Below, piece after piece: positions 34,588 through 42,717 of a DNA stretch of 64,000 nt. Position numbers and translations under genes: made by a program. Positions within the stretch are counted from its first letter, which is position 1. Each line of letters starts with the position of its first letter. The notes under the pieces are model-generated. The model saw only the letters and a list, made by a program, of their open reading frames with translations, ran no database searches and was not told where the DNA came from. Origin of the DNA: Arthrobacter sp. Leaf137 (GTDB taxonomy: Bacteria; Actinomycetota; Actinomycetes; Actinomycetales; Micrococcaceae); contig NZ_LMOI01000001.1 in the NCBI RefSeq assembly GCF_001423525.1, forward strand, positions 310,001 to 374,000, written 5' to 3'.

Positions 34588-35604
34588 CTAGATCCACTTG
34601 TTGTGCTTGAAGGTGACGTACAGTCCCAAACCCATGGCAAGCATCAGGCCGATGGCGTAGGGGTAGCCATAAGTCCACGTCAGCTCGGGCATCGCGGTGA
34701 AGTTCATGCCGTAGATGGACGCCACGAGGGTGGGGGCGAACAGGATGGCGGCCCAGGACGAGATGCGCTTGACCTGTTCATTCTGCCTGAAGCTGGATTC
34801 GGTCATCCGCTGCATCTCCTCGTTTTGCCGCTGCGCCACCAGGGCTGCGTTGACCGCGAGCGCGTTCTGTAGCAGTGCCCGGAAGGCCGCCACGCGTTCG
34901 TTGAGCCGCAGGACGTGGTCCAGCACATCGCGGAGGTGGTCCTGGAGGTCGGCATCAGCCGGGCGTTGCGGGGTTCCCGCCATCAGGGCCTGCAGGATCC
35001 CTGCCAGCGGGCTGGTGGCGCGCTGGAATGTGATGACCTGGCGGGAGAGTTCGTAGATGCGCCGCGAGACCTCGGGGTCGGCGCCGAAGAGGTCGTCCTC
35101 GATTTCGTCGATGTCGTTCTCCAGGCCGGCGGCCACTGGCTCGTACTCGTCCACCACCTGGTCCAGGATGCCGTAGAGCACAGCCTCGGGGCCAAGGGCC
35201 AGGAACTCCGGCATCGACTCCATGCGCCGCCGGACCTTGGCCAGGTCCGGCGATTCTGCGTGCCGGACGGTCACCACGTACTCGTCACCGGCAAAGACGT
35301 GGATCTCGCCGAAGTCCACCTTCTCCACGTCATCGCGGTACCTGGCCGGCCGCAGCACCAGGAACAGGCATTCGCCGTAGTGTTCCAGTTTGGCCCGCTG
35401 GTGGCCTGCGAGGGCGTCCTCGACGGCGAGCGGGTTCAGGTCGAATTCCTCGCCCACCGACTGCAGCTCCTCGGCGTCCGGGCGGTAGAGGCCGATCCAG
35501 GCCATTCCCTCGCGCTGCCTCAGCGCAAAGTAGGTTTCGTCCAGGCTTTCCGGGTCCGCTGTCCGCATTCCGTTCACGTAGACGGCGTTGTCGACGATCG
35601 TCAC
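34588..35604 (-). CDS. corA: CorA-type magnesium/cobalt transporter
   Basis: A 338-aa pentameric divalent-cation channel. A long N-terminal cytosolic domain (about residues 1-275) rich in charged helices precedes two C-terminal membrane helices. The first of these ends in the selectivity motif YGMNF, and the C-terminus is the basic KHNKWI. I chose GTG 35604, which has the strong site GGAGG seven bases upstream; the in-frame extension to 35748 would overlap the ArsR gene and its promoter on the other strand. The divergent ArsR/AHSA1 pair has no clear link to magnesium transport. Confidence 0.92.
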   Translation of the reverse strand: MTIVDNAVYVNGMRTADPESLDETYFALRQREGMAWIGLYRPDAEELQSVGEEFDLNPLAVEDALAGHQRAKLEHYGECLFLVLRPARYRDDVEKVDFGEIHVFAGDEYVVTVRHAESPDLAKVRRRMESMPEFLALGPEAVLYGILDQVVDEYEPVAAGLENDIDEIEDDLFGADPEVSRRIYELSRQVITFQRATSPLAGILQALMAGTPQRPADADLQDHLRDVLDHVLRLNERVAAFRALLQNALAVNAALVAQRQNEEMQRMTESSFRQNEQVKRISSWAAILFAPTLVASIYGMNFTAMPELTWTYGYPYAIGLMLAMGLGLYVTFKHNKWI

Positions 35605-35700
35605 GGCTTCGCCTCCTTCAGGAGCCACCGCGGGGCCCGCGCCGGACCCCTTGCACGAAGGGTAGACCTTCGGGACGAGCACGCCAACAGCCCCTTCTTT

Positions 35701-35722
35701 GCATATCCATATGGGTATACGA
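35701..35722. promoter_or_regulatory. Palindromic operator-like site upstream of arsR-like gene
   Basis: ATATCCATATGGGTAT surrounds the perfect core CCATATGG and is followed by the -10-like TATACGAT just before the gene start. It is an AT-rich site in otherwise GC-rich DNA and is a good candidate for autoregulation by the ArsR protein. Confidence 0.5.
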
Positions 35723-35729
35723 TGAGGCC

Positions 35730-36077
35730 ATGGCACGGGCAGCGACAACCGCAGATGCGTTTAACGCCGTGGCCGAGCCCCGCCGTCGGGAAATCCTGGA
35801 CGTCCTGGCCGGCGGCGAGCGGACCGTCAGCGAACTGGTGGAACTGCTGGACCTGGCGCAGCCGCACGTGTCCCGGCATCTGCGGGTGTTGCGGGAGGTG
35901 GGCGCCGTGGAGGTCCGCGACGCCGGGCGGCAACGGGTCTACCGGCTCCAGCCGAAGGCGCTGAAGCCCATCCACGACTGGGTCTCCGGCTACGCGGACC
36001 TCTGGGCGGAGCGCTTCGGCCTCCTCGACGGCGTGCTGGATGACATCCGGGAGCAGGAAAAACAGGACGGACACTAA
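35730..36077 (+). CDS. ArsR family winged-helix regulator
   Basis: A 115-aa regulator with a single winged helix-turn-helix: NAVAEPRRREILDVLAGGERTV, then LVELLDLAQPHVSRHLRVLREVGAVEVRDAGRQRVYRL read in pieces. No metal-binding CxC or C-rich motif is seen, so it is not a classical metal sensor. It belongs to the group that is regularly paired with an AHSA1/SRPBCC gene, which follows here after 11 bases. The acidic C-terminal tail of about 20 residues is unstructured-looking. An AT-rich palindrome upstream suggests autoregulation. Confidence 0.92.
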   Translation: MARAATTADAFNAVAEPRRREILDVLAGGERTVSELVELLDLAQPHVSRHLRVLREVGAVEVRDAGRQRVYRLQPKALKPIHDWVSGYADLWAERFGLLDGVLDDIREQEKQDGH

Positions 36078-36088
36078 GGAGCAGGACA

Positions 36089-36598
36089 ATGGCACAGGCA
36101 GGCAGCAGGACCATGGACGTGACCTTCCCCAGCGACCAGGAAATCCTCATCACCCGGACGCTGGATGCACCGCCGCACCTCGTCTTCAGGGCCTGGACCA
36201 CGCCGGAGCTCGTCAGGCGCTGGTGGCCGGGACGGCGCGGCCAGATGACGGTGGCGGAGATGGACTTCCGGGTGGGCGGGAAGTGGCGGTACGTCATGCT
36301 GGCGCACGGCGAAGCGGAGGTGGCCTTCCACGGCACCTACCGCGAGATCGTGCCGGACCAGCGGATCGTGCACACGGAGGTGATGGAGTTCCCGGGCACG
36401 GCACAGGACGGCGAAGAAGGCGCGGTGGTCAACACGGTCACCTTCGAAGCGGCCGACGGCGGCGCCGGCACCAGGGTCAGCATCCGCACCCATGCGGGCA
36501 GCAGGGAAGTCCGGGACATGATTGCGCAGTCCGGCATGGAGGGCGGCGTCCGCGAACAGTTCGAGATCCTCGGGGAAATCGCGGCTACCCTCGCCTGA
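36089..36598 (+). CDS. AHSA1/SRPBCC domain protein
   Basis: A 169-aa protein of the AHSA1 (activator of Hsp90 ATPase homologue 1-like) SRPBCC group. Seen are ILITRTLDAPPHLVFRAWTTPEL, the tryptophan-rich VRRWWPG, GGKWRYVM, and the closing GGVREQFEILGEI helix. It is co-transcribed with the ArsR gene and is probably the regulated partner; ligand unknown. AAGGAGC precedes the start. Confidence 0.9.
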   Translation: MAQAGSRTMDVTFPSDQEILITRTLDAPPHLVFRAWTTPELVRRWWPGRRGQMTVAEMDFRVGGKWRYVMLAHGEAEVAFHGTYREIVPDQRIVHTEVMEFPGTAQDGEEGAVVNTVTFEAADGGAGTRVSIRTHAGSREVRDMIAQSGMEGGVREQFEILGEIAATLA

Positions 36599-36646
36599 CG
36601 CGGGGGCAGCACACCAGGAGATGCAACAGTTGTTACAGTCCATCGT

Positions 36647-37834
36647 GTGACTGAGTCCGGAACCCCTTCCCGCCAGCGGGTGGCCACCCGCACCACCACG
36701 GCCCCGCTGTACGCCGCCGGGTTCGTGACGGCCTTCGGCGCCCACAGCATCGCTGCCGGCCTGGGCGCGCAAAGCGGGAACATCGGCCTGACGCTGCTGA
36801 ACCTGGGCATCCTGCTGGCCCTGTACGACGTCGCCGAGGTTTTCCTCAAACCTGTCTTCGGCGCCTTCAGCGACCGGGTGGGGCCCAAACCGGTCATCGT
36901 GGGCGGGCTCCTGGCCTTCGCTGCCCTGTCGCTCATCGGACTGTGGGCAGCGGACCCGCTCATGCTCGCCCTGGCCCGGCTGGGCCAGGGCGCCGCCGCC
37001 TCAGCCTTCTCGCCGGCGTCGTCCGCCATGGTGGCGAGGCTCGCACGCGGCGGCAAGGCGGGCGCCTACTTTGGCAAATACGGCTCCTGGAAGAGCCTTG
37101 GCTACATCATCGGCCCGCTGCTCGGGGCAGGGCTGATCCTGGCCGGCGGCTTCGCCCTGCTGTTCGGCGCCCTGGCCGTACTGGCAGCGGCCACCGCCGT
37201 GTGGGTGCTGGCGGCGGTACCGCATCTTGAGCCGCTCCCCCGCCAGCGCTACACGGTCATGGACCTCGCCCGGCAGGTGGGCGAGCGCAGGTTCTGGGTT
37301 CCCACGCTGGTCCTCGCTGCCTCCACCGGTGCGCTCGGCGCGGCCATCGGCTTCCTTCCGGCACTCGCCACCCGCCACGGCCTGGACGCTTTCGCCGGTA
37401 CCGCCGCCGTCAGCGTCCTGGCGCTCGGCTCGGTGCTGACCCAGCCGTGGATGGGCAGGCTGCGGGACCAGGGCCGGGTCGCGGACAACAGGGGCACGAC
37501 GGCGGGGCTGCTCCTGATTGCCGCCGGCGTCGCACTGCTGGCGGCCGCCCCCGCCGCGGTCACCATCTTCCTTGCGGCGGCGGCGATCGGAGTGGGCATC
37601 GGCGCTGCCACTCCCCTGGGCTTTGCGCACCTGGCGGACAGCACACCGCCGGAACGGATGGGCCGCACCATGGGCTCGGCCGAGCTCGGCCGAGAACTCG
37701 GCGACGCCGGTGGTCCGCTCCTGGTGGGTGGCGTGGCGACGCTGACGGCCCTGCCGTTCGGGCTGGGCGCCCTTGCCCTGATGGTGGCTGCGGCCAGCAT
37801 CCCCAGGCTGCCCCCACCCAGCCCGCCCGAGTAG
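36647..37834 (+). CDS. Major facilitator superfamily transporter
   Basis: A 395-aa membrane protein with 12 predicted helices in two halves. MFS signatures include the loop 2-3 motif GAFSDRVGPKPVIVGG and a second copy-like WMGRLRDQGRVADNRG. The GPLLGAGLILAGGFALLFG helix matches drug-efflux members. Substrate unknown. The GTG start follows a region with the inverted repeat AACAGTTGTT, which could be an operator, but no regulator gene adjoins it. Confidence 0.88.
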   Translation: MTESGTPSRQRVATRTTTAPLYAAGFVTAFGAHSIAAGLGAQSGNIGLTLLNLGILLALYDVAEVFLKPVFGAFSDRVGPKPVIVGGLLAFAALSLIGLWAADPLMLALARLGQGAAASAFSPASSAMVARLARGGKAGAYFGKYGSWKSLGYIIGPLLGAGLILAGGFALLFGALAVLAAATAVWVLAAVPHLEPLPRQRYTVMDLARQVGERRFWVPTLVLAASTGALGAAIGFLPALATRHGLDAFAGTAAVSVLALGSVLTQPWMGRLRDQGRVADNRGTTAGLLLIAAGVALLAAAPAAVTIFLAAAAIGVGIGAATPLGFAHLADSTPPERMGRTMGSAELGRELGDAGGPLLVGGVATLTALPFGLGALALMVAAASIPRLPPPSPPE

Positions 37835-37884
37835 CGAACACCGACGGCGCGCCCAGCACACGCGGAGAGGCCTCCCAGCTTTCT

Positions 37885-38793
37885 ATGACACCCTTATCGA
37901 CGATGACTTCCTCACGGCAAACGCACCCCAGGACGCCTGCCCGGCCCGCACCGGGATCGGGTTTCCTGTTCGTGCTGGCCACCCTGGCCTGCGTTGCCGG
38001 GCTCGTGGCCACGTACTACTACTTTGTGCAGACCACCACCGGGCAGTTCATCGATGAGTCCGCGCTGGTGGAAGCAGTGGACATCCACGGCCCGGCCGGC
38101 AAGGCAACCACCCGGTTCCTGGACCTGCTGCCCACCATTTCCCTGGTGATGGCCGCCGTCGTGATCCTGTTCGTCACCGTGATCCGGAAGCACTGGACCG
38201 AAGCCGGGATCGCCGTGGCCGCGTGCATCGGCGCGAACGTGGCCACGCAGGTGCTCAAGGACCTGCTCCCGGCCCGCCCGGACAAGGGCGTGGTAACCCT
38301 GGAGCTGAACTCGCTGCCGTCCGGGCACACCACCCTGGCGGCATCCGCTGCGGCTGCCGTGTTCCTGATGGCATCGCCCCGGTGGCGGCCCATGGCCGGG
38401 TTCGTGGGCGGCACGTTCGCCATCGCCTCCGGGGTGTCCACCCTGATCAACCAGTGGCACCGCCCGGCCGATGTTGTGGCCGCGTTCCTCCTGGTGGGGG
38501 CGTTCATGATTCCTGCCGGGTGGCTGATCCTGCGGCGCGGAACCTGGATTGCGTGGGAGGGCTTCAACCGGCACATCGGCTCGGCCAGGATCTGGCTGGT
38601 CCTTCCCGTGCTGATTGGCCTGGCTTCCGCGGCCGTGGCGGCCTATTCGCTGATCCGGATTGCGCCGAGCCCGTGGCAGGAAACCAGCACCACCAACTAC
38701 TTCTGGGCCGGGATCTCGCTGATCGTGATCGCCGGCTACCTGGCCACGGTGGCCACCACGTCCCTGTTCGCCTTCGCGGCGCGGCGCCGCTGA
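37885..38793 (+). CDS. PAP2-family membrane phosphatase
   Basis: A 302-aa protein with about six helices. The PAP2 active-site motif C1 is KDLLPARP and C2 is PSGH, both intact. Motif C3, usually SR-x5-H-x3-D, reads STLINQWHRPAD: the His and Asp are kept but the Arg is a Thr. Such proteins cleave lipid phosphates such as phosphatidate or undecaprenyl pyrophosphate at the outer membrane face. An alternative start at 37903 is possible. The gene lies 50 bases after the MFS gene. Confidence 0.85.
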   Translation: MTPLSTMTSSRQTHPRTPARPAPGSGFLFVLATLACVAGLVATYYYFVQTTTGQFIDESALVEAVDIHGPAGKATTRFLDLLPTISLVMAAVVILFVTVIRKHWTEAGIAVAACIGANVATQVLKDLLPARPDKGVVTLELNSLPSGHTTLAASAAAAVFLMASPRWRPMAGFVGGTFAIASGVSTLINQWHRPADVVAAFLLVGAFMIPAGWLILRRGTWIAWEGFNRHIGSARIWLVLPVLIGLASAAVAAYSLIRIAPSPWQETSTTNYFWAGISLIVIAGYLATVATTSLFAFAARRR

Positions 38794-38850
38794 CGCCAGG
38801 ACTGGGGCTCTCTGGGTCACCCTGACCACCTCCCCCTTTTCCCTCCCCAA

Positions 38851-38906
38851 CTAGGTAGCAGTAGATGTCGTTTTGAGGGCTCAGAACGACATCTACTGCT
38901 ACTTAG
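38851..38906. repeat. 56-bp intergenic palindrome, family A copy 2
   Basis: This copy has the same layout as that at 4065-4120: a 22-base arm beginning CTAGGTAGCAG, the loop TTGAGGGCTCA, and a 22-base complementary arm. CAGTAG/CTACTG here replaces CAGCTG/CTGCTG in copy 1, so the arms changed together. Flanking CAA/TTG extend the stem. It follows the PAP2 gene. Confidence 0.8.
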
Positions 38907-39038
38907 TTGAAAGGACGATTAGGCAGGTCCCCGCAACGCCTATCTGTAGACCTCGCGTCGACTCAAACCTGACAGGATTTTGAGTGTTCCTTGCGGCAGA
39001 TCCGGCCCTTCCTTGATCTGCCTACCGGATAGTAACTT

Positions 39039-39320
39039 TTACCGGGTTGCTGGGACCCGGTAACGCGGCTCCTGTTGGAGGCGCTCCAATTCTCCTGGCG
39101 GCGTCTTGAAGTGGGCGCCGCCAGGAACCCACTTCCAGTCAAACGAACCGTTCCCGCCAGGGCAGCGGTTCTTTCGCTTTTAACGGCTTGTTGCCCTGGC
39201 GGCGCCTTGCCCTGGTGATCCGCAGGGAAATCCGCGGGTTCTTAAACCACACCAGCTCGGCAGAAGCTGGCGCCGCCCTCGGGGGGGGGGTGGTGGCGGC
39301 GCCTGCATCCGCCGAGCTGG
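39039..39320. other. Array of five stem-loops with a G10 tract
   Basis: The roughly 560-base gap from 38794 to 39353 has no convincing reading frame. After a family-A palindrome it contains, in order, hairpins TTACCGGGT/ACCCGGTAA (39039-39063), TTGGAG/CTCCAA (39075-39089), TCCTGGCGGCG/CGCCGCCAGGA (39093-39126), CCGCCAGGGCA/TGCCCTGGCGG (39154-39202), and CCAGCTCGGC/GCCGAGCTGG with an inner GGCGCCGCC/GGCGGCGCC (39252-39320). The last loop holds ten G at 39281-39290. It follows the 3' end of the leftward SipW cluster, so the final hairpin may be its terminator. Confidence 0.65.
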
Positions 39321-39353
39321 CGGACTAACTCGTGGACTTCTGGAGGCCAATTC

Positions 39354-39836
39354 CTACGAACAGGTGATCTCGCTGTTGCCGTTTCCCTTTCGGATAGAGC
39401 GGAGGACCGAAGCTGAAGAATTGTCCTTGTAGGTAACGGTCACCACGATGTCGATCAGCCCGGTGCTCTGGCCGCTGACGAGGGGGTGCCCTGTGGTGAG
39501 ACTGATCTTGCCGCTCGTGTTGGGCGCTGTAATCTGCCAATCCGAATAGGTTGCCGAGGAGTTGACCGCAGAGACAGAGAGCGTCGCCGGCAGCTGATTC
39601 GACGAGAGAGTTGTACTCGGCGCCACCGTAAGTTCCACGGTTTTCTTCGATGGGTCGGCACACGAAAGTGTGAAGGCAGGCCCAGCCCAGGAGCCAGCCG
39701 CTGTGACAGTCATGGTGGCGGTGGCGCTTTGCTGCCACAGGGCCGACGCCGCAGTTCCACCGAGCCCCAGCATAACTGTCAGCACGAAGGCACCGACGGC
39801 CACCGCGGCCCCTGGCAGGTTCCGGAACGTACGCAT
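39354..39836 (-). CDS. Small exported protein of the SipW cluster
   Basis: A 160-aa protein with an N-terminal hydrophobic segment (about 8-32) and the junction SALWQQSATATMT, similar to SipW-dependent signal peptides (xALWxxxA). The mature part of about 125 residues is Thr/Ser-rich and beta-structured, with two cysteines, one near residue 59 and one at the C-terminus. I do not recognise it beyond that. Its start directly abuts the signal peptidase stop (TAG then ATG), so it is the last gene of the cluster. Likely a surface or secreted fibre-type protein (inference). Confidence 0.7.
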   Translation of the reverse strand: MRTFRNLPGAAVAVGAFVLTVMLGLGGTAASALWQQSATATMTVTAAGSWAGPAFTLSCADPSKKTVELTVAPSTTLSSNQLPATLSVSAVNSSATYSDWQITAPNTSGKISLTTGHPLVSGQSTGLIDIVVTVTYKDNSSASVLRSIRKGNGNSEITCS

Positions 39837-40490
39837 CTAGGCCACGCCTCCGGCCGGACCCTTGCTGCCGCGGGGTTTGCGGACGGACTTGTAGACGGTG
39901 ATGGCGCCGTAACCGATGAGGCCGACGGCTGCCAGGACAGTCCAGGTGCCCCGGTCCGCGTTGCCCAGGGCGTTTGCCACGAAGCCCACGTACGGGACCG
40001 CGTAGAACAGCTTGCCCTTGACCTGGATGGCCCGGACGGGCTCGGGATCGTTGGCGCCGTTGTTGTCGCCCTTGGTGATCAGCGTCTTCTCCCCCGCCTG
40101 GGTGGAACCGAAACCGACGATCCGGTGCGTGTCCACGTCCGGCCGGCCGGAATACATCTGGAACGTGATGACATCGCCGTACTTGAGTTCGTCGAACGCC
40201 ACCGGCTTCATCACCATGAACGTACCTGGCGGGAACTTCTGCACCATGGACTTGGTCAGGATGGTGTAGGACTGCGAGCCGGTTGCCACCGGAATCACGA
40301 TCAGGACCACGGCCGCGAACAGCGCCACGAGCATGGCGGACATGCTCAGGATGCGTCCGACGGCGGCCCATGCCCCGGTGCCCTTGCGGCGGCTTGCGTC
40401 AGCGTCCGACGGCGACGGGTTGGCGGAGCGGGACTTCTTGCGCGATGCGCGGGCCGGGAAGGCCGGCCCGGCGGTCAGGTCAGCAGCCAC
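39837..40490 (-). CDS. sipW: SipW-type signal peptidase I
   Basis: A 217-aa membrane protease of the archaeal/ER (S26B) class. The catalytic Ser is in LTKSMVQ and the His in DTHRIVGFG, a Ser-His dyad in place of the bacterial Ser-Lys. There is a helix at about 47-70 and another near 180-200, with a basic C-terminal tail. B. subtilis SipW cleaves only a special class of signal peptides such as TasA and YqxM; here three such candidate proteins flank it. The coding region overlaps its upstream neighbour by 11 bases and is followed directly by the next gene. Confidence 0.88.
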   Translation of the reverse strand: MAADLTAGPAFPARASRKKSRSANPSPSDADASRRKGTGAWAAVGRILSMSAMLVALFAAVVLIVIPVATGSQSYTILTKSMVQKFPPGTFMVMKPVAFDELKYGDVITFQMYSGRPDVDTHRIVGFGSTQAGEKTLITKGDNNGANDPEPVRAIQVKGKLFYAVPYVGFVANALGNADRGTWTVLAAVGLIGYGAITVYKSVRKPRGSKGPAGGVA

Positions 40491-41085
40491 CGGACACCCC
40501 GCACTGACGGGCGGTGAGCGGAAGGGTGATGTTCACTGCTTGTCCTTTCACGGAGCTGGGGGCCGCCGAGCTGAGGCTGGCCTGGAAGCAAAAGATGGTG
40601 GAACCGTTTTTGGCCACAGTGGGCGAGTCAAGCCCGCCTGCGCCGATCGCCAGGTAGCCGGCGCTGTTGCTGCATTCCGTGGTGGAGGTGGCCCGCTTGG
40701 CGGTGACACTGATGTAGCTGGCCAGGGTCCCGCCGCTGACATTGGTGATGCTTGGCTGGCCCGCCGTGATGACGGTGTTGAACTGGCCACCGGCGTTGGT
40801 GTTGTTGGTGACCTGCACCCCGCCGTACACCGGGGTTCCCGGCCCCAGCGTGCCTGCCGGAGACAGCGTCAGGGTGGCTGCCGTTCCGTTGGCTAACGTC
40901 ATGTTGGTGGTTTGGCCCGAGTTGACTGCTTTGAGCGCCATGTCGAACGATGCCGAGCTGACTGTCCCGGGAGTCGCAACAACTGTGGCATTCCAGAGGG
41001 CGTAGCTGCCCTGTACGGTGAGGAGGCCCAGGAGCACTGCTGCGGCGACCAGGGCCGCCGCCTGCAGTGAGCGCTTGATGCGCAT
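40480..41085 (-). CDS. SipW-dependent-type exported protein
   Basis: A 201-aa protein with the signal peptide QAAALVAAAVLLGLLTVQG and the junction SYALWNATVVATPG, the typical SipW-dependent cleavage region with an early tryptophan. The mature part has a beta-sandwich look, is rich in Thr and Ser, and has three or four cysteines at or near the C-terminus (CGVSGGC). Proteins of this class include TasA/CalY-type matrix fibres. It overlaps sipW by 11 bases, which fits coupled expression of substrate and protease. Confidence 0.78.
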   Translation of the reverse strand: MRIKRSLQAAALVAAAVLLGLLTVQGSYALWNATVVATPGTVSSASFDMALKAVNSGQTTNMTLANGTAATLTLSPAGTLGPGTPVYGGVQVTNNTNAGGQFNTVITAGQPSITNVSGGTLASYISVTAKRATSTTECSNSAGYLAIGAGGLDSPTVAKNGSTIFCFQASLSSAAPSSVKGQAVNITLPLTARQCGVSGGC

Positions 41086-41155
41086 GGTGTCTCCTCCTGA
41101 TCTGTTTCCTTATTCTGCTGGCCGGGCGGCCCGAGGGCCACCCGGCCGTGTCAGG

Positions 41156-41701
41156 TTAGGAAAGACCAGTCTGGGTCAGCTGGGTCAGCGTGTAGCCCAC
41201 GTTTCCGAGGTCGTAGTTCTTGGCGACATCGCTGCGGCCGGTTGTGGTGCTCTTGAATTCGAAGACGGTCGATGCCGTCACGGTCTGCGTGGCGCTTCCG
41301 CTGACAGGCTTCAGGACTGTGTTGGCCGTAACGTCACCTGCGGTGTTGGTGAGCTTCATGGGCGAAATGACGAGGTTGTCAGCGGTGAAGGTGTTGGCCG
41401 GAACGTTGGCGAGCACCACGCTGGCGGCCATCTTGTCACCGACCAGCGTCACCGTCAGGGCCTGCGTGTAGGTGAGCTTGTCACCCGGAACCACCCTGTA
41501 GGTAGCGATGTCGATGGTGGCGCCGGTGCGGTCAGTCCAGACGCCGGCGGCAGTTGCGACGTTCAGGTCGCCGGCAACGATGTTGCCGGGAGTTGCGGAG
41601 GCTGCGGCGTTCCAGTTGGCCAGGGTGCCGCCGCCGCCCAGCAACAGTGCTGCGCCTACGGCGATGGCTGCGGTTCCCTTGATCAGAGTGCTGTTCTTCA
41701 T
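41156..41701 (-). CDS. Alternate signal-peptide exported protein
   Basis: A 181-aa protein beginning MKNSTLIKGTAAIAVGAALLL, with a Gly stretch and the junction LANWNAAASATPG. The Lys-Gly before the hydrophobic core and the ANWN motif match the actinobacterial 'alternate signal' family known from Rhodococcus. The mature part has repeated Thr/Val beta strands and no cysteine. I chose ATG 41701; the frame is open upstream but is not signal-like. It is the first gene of the sipW cluster, 70 bases before the next. Regions upstream are unusually A-rich for this genome. Confidence 0.78.
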   Translation of the reverse strand: MKNSTLIKGTAAIAVGAALLLGGGGTLANWNAAASATPGNIVAGDLNVATAAGVWTDRTGATIDIATYRVVPGDKLTYTQALTVTLVGDKMAASVVLANVPANTFTADNLVISPMKLTNTAGDVTANTVLKPVSGSATQTVTASTVFEFKSTTTGRSDVAKNYDLGNVGYTLTQLTQTGLS

Positions 41702-41873
41702 GATGTGTCCCCTCAGACTTTGCTTACTTGGGTGGAAGTTGTCTTGCTGGGAACAACAATGCACAGCCAAACGCAGGAACATATCGCGAAAAAAGGCAAA
41801 GAAAGCTCAAGTTATTTGAAAGTTAAACCACAGCCTGAACAGGGCTTTTATCGGTTGCAGCCCCGCAGCGGGC

Positions 41874-42590
41874 TTACAGCGAGGGCCCCGCCGCCGGGAG
41901 GGCCAGCTGCTCAGTGATGATCCGGGCGGTTTCCGGGTCGCCCAGGATCCGGAAGTGCCCGGCCGTGGGAAGCGCGATATTGGTGGCGCCCGGCAGGACG
42001 CTCCCCTCGGGGATGTGCGGATCGAACGGGCCGTAGATGGAGGTGATTCTGCTGTTGATGGCTTCTTCGCGGGCCAATTCGAGGGTCAGGGCATTCCGTG
42101 GCGAGAACATCCGCAGGCTGGGCAGCAGCATGTACCTGGCGTAGCTGGAGCCGGAAAAGGGGGTGCATACGGTGATCATTTTGCTGATCCGGCGCTCCGG
42201 GTCCATCATCAGCATCGCGTACTTGCCGATCAGCCCGCCTTTGCTGTGCGCCACGATGGCGGCGTCACGCAGCCCCGCCTCCTCGATGTGCTGGGCCACC
42301 AGCCGGGCCGCCGCCGGGATCTCCAGCTTGTTCCGCTGCAGGACCGTGACCACGTGGACGGGGTGGCCGGCGTCGTGGATCCGCTGGATCAGGGGCAGCA
42401 TGAACTGCCAGTTTTCGTACACCCCGGGGATGATCACCACGGGGTTCCGTGTGCCCTGGTGGAAAGAACCGGGCTGCACCCGGGACAGGACGCCCTCCAC
42501 CTGGCACATGGCCGCATACACATAGTCCTGCACCCACCACAGCGCCTTCTGCAGCGGGCTGGTCCGAACCCGAGTCCCCGTTTCACCCAT
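41874..42590 (-). CDS. Lipase/esterase-like alpha/beta hydrolase
   Basis: A 238-aa serine hydrolase. VVIIPGVYENWQFMLPLI forms the oxyanion strand and loop, and the nucleophile elbow is VAHSKGGLIG with Ala in place of the first Gly of GxSxG, as in some Bacillus lipases. A His near the end (TAGHFRILG) and an acidic residue before it (YGPFDPHIP) complete a plausible triad. I see no clear signal peptide. I chose ATG 42590; longer starts give Arg/Pro-rich sequence. The likely substrates are acylglycerols or other esters, but this is inference. Confidence 0.82.
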   Translation of the reverse strand: MGETGTRVRTSPLQKALWWVQDYVYAAMCQVEGVLSRVQPGSFHQGTRNPVVIIPGVYENWQFMLPLIQRIHDAGHPVHVVTVLQRNKLEIPAAARLVAQHIEEAGLRDAAIVAHSKGGLIGKYAMLMMDPERRISKMITVCTPFSGSSYARYMLLPSLRMFSPRNALTLELAREEAINSRITSIYGPFDPHIPEGSVLPGATNIALPTAGHFRILGDPETARIITEQLALPAAGPSL

Positions 42591-42650
42591 GTGTCGAGGA
42601 TAACCGCGGTCCGGCGGGTACCCACCAATGCGGCCGGCCAAACTCCCCCG

Positions 42651-42709
42651 TTGCCCTATCAGACCGCGTTCCAAAAACCGCCGTTTGGTGACCCGATCCG
42701 ATAAGGCAA
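42651..42709. repeat. Intergenic palindrome, family C copy 1
   Basis: Arms TTGCCCTATC (42651-42660) and GATAAGGCAA (42700-42709) pair with one mismatch, and CCAAA/TTTGG pairs inside. The word TGCCCTATCAGA recurs at 43962-43973. It lies just behind the 3' end of the leftward monooxygenase gene, where it may work as a terminator. Confidence 0.6.
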
Positions 42710-42717
42710 TGAGAGGG

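Noticed and set aside
39281..39290. Phase-variable G tract within a gene
   Set aside because: The ten-G run lies in intergenic DNA, not in a reading frame or a recognisable promoter spacer.
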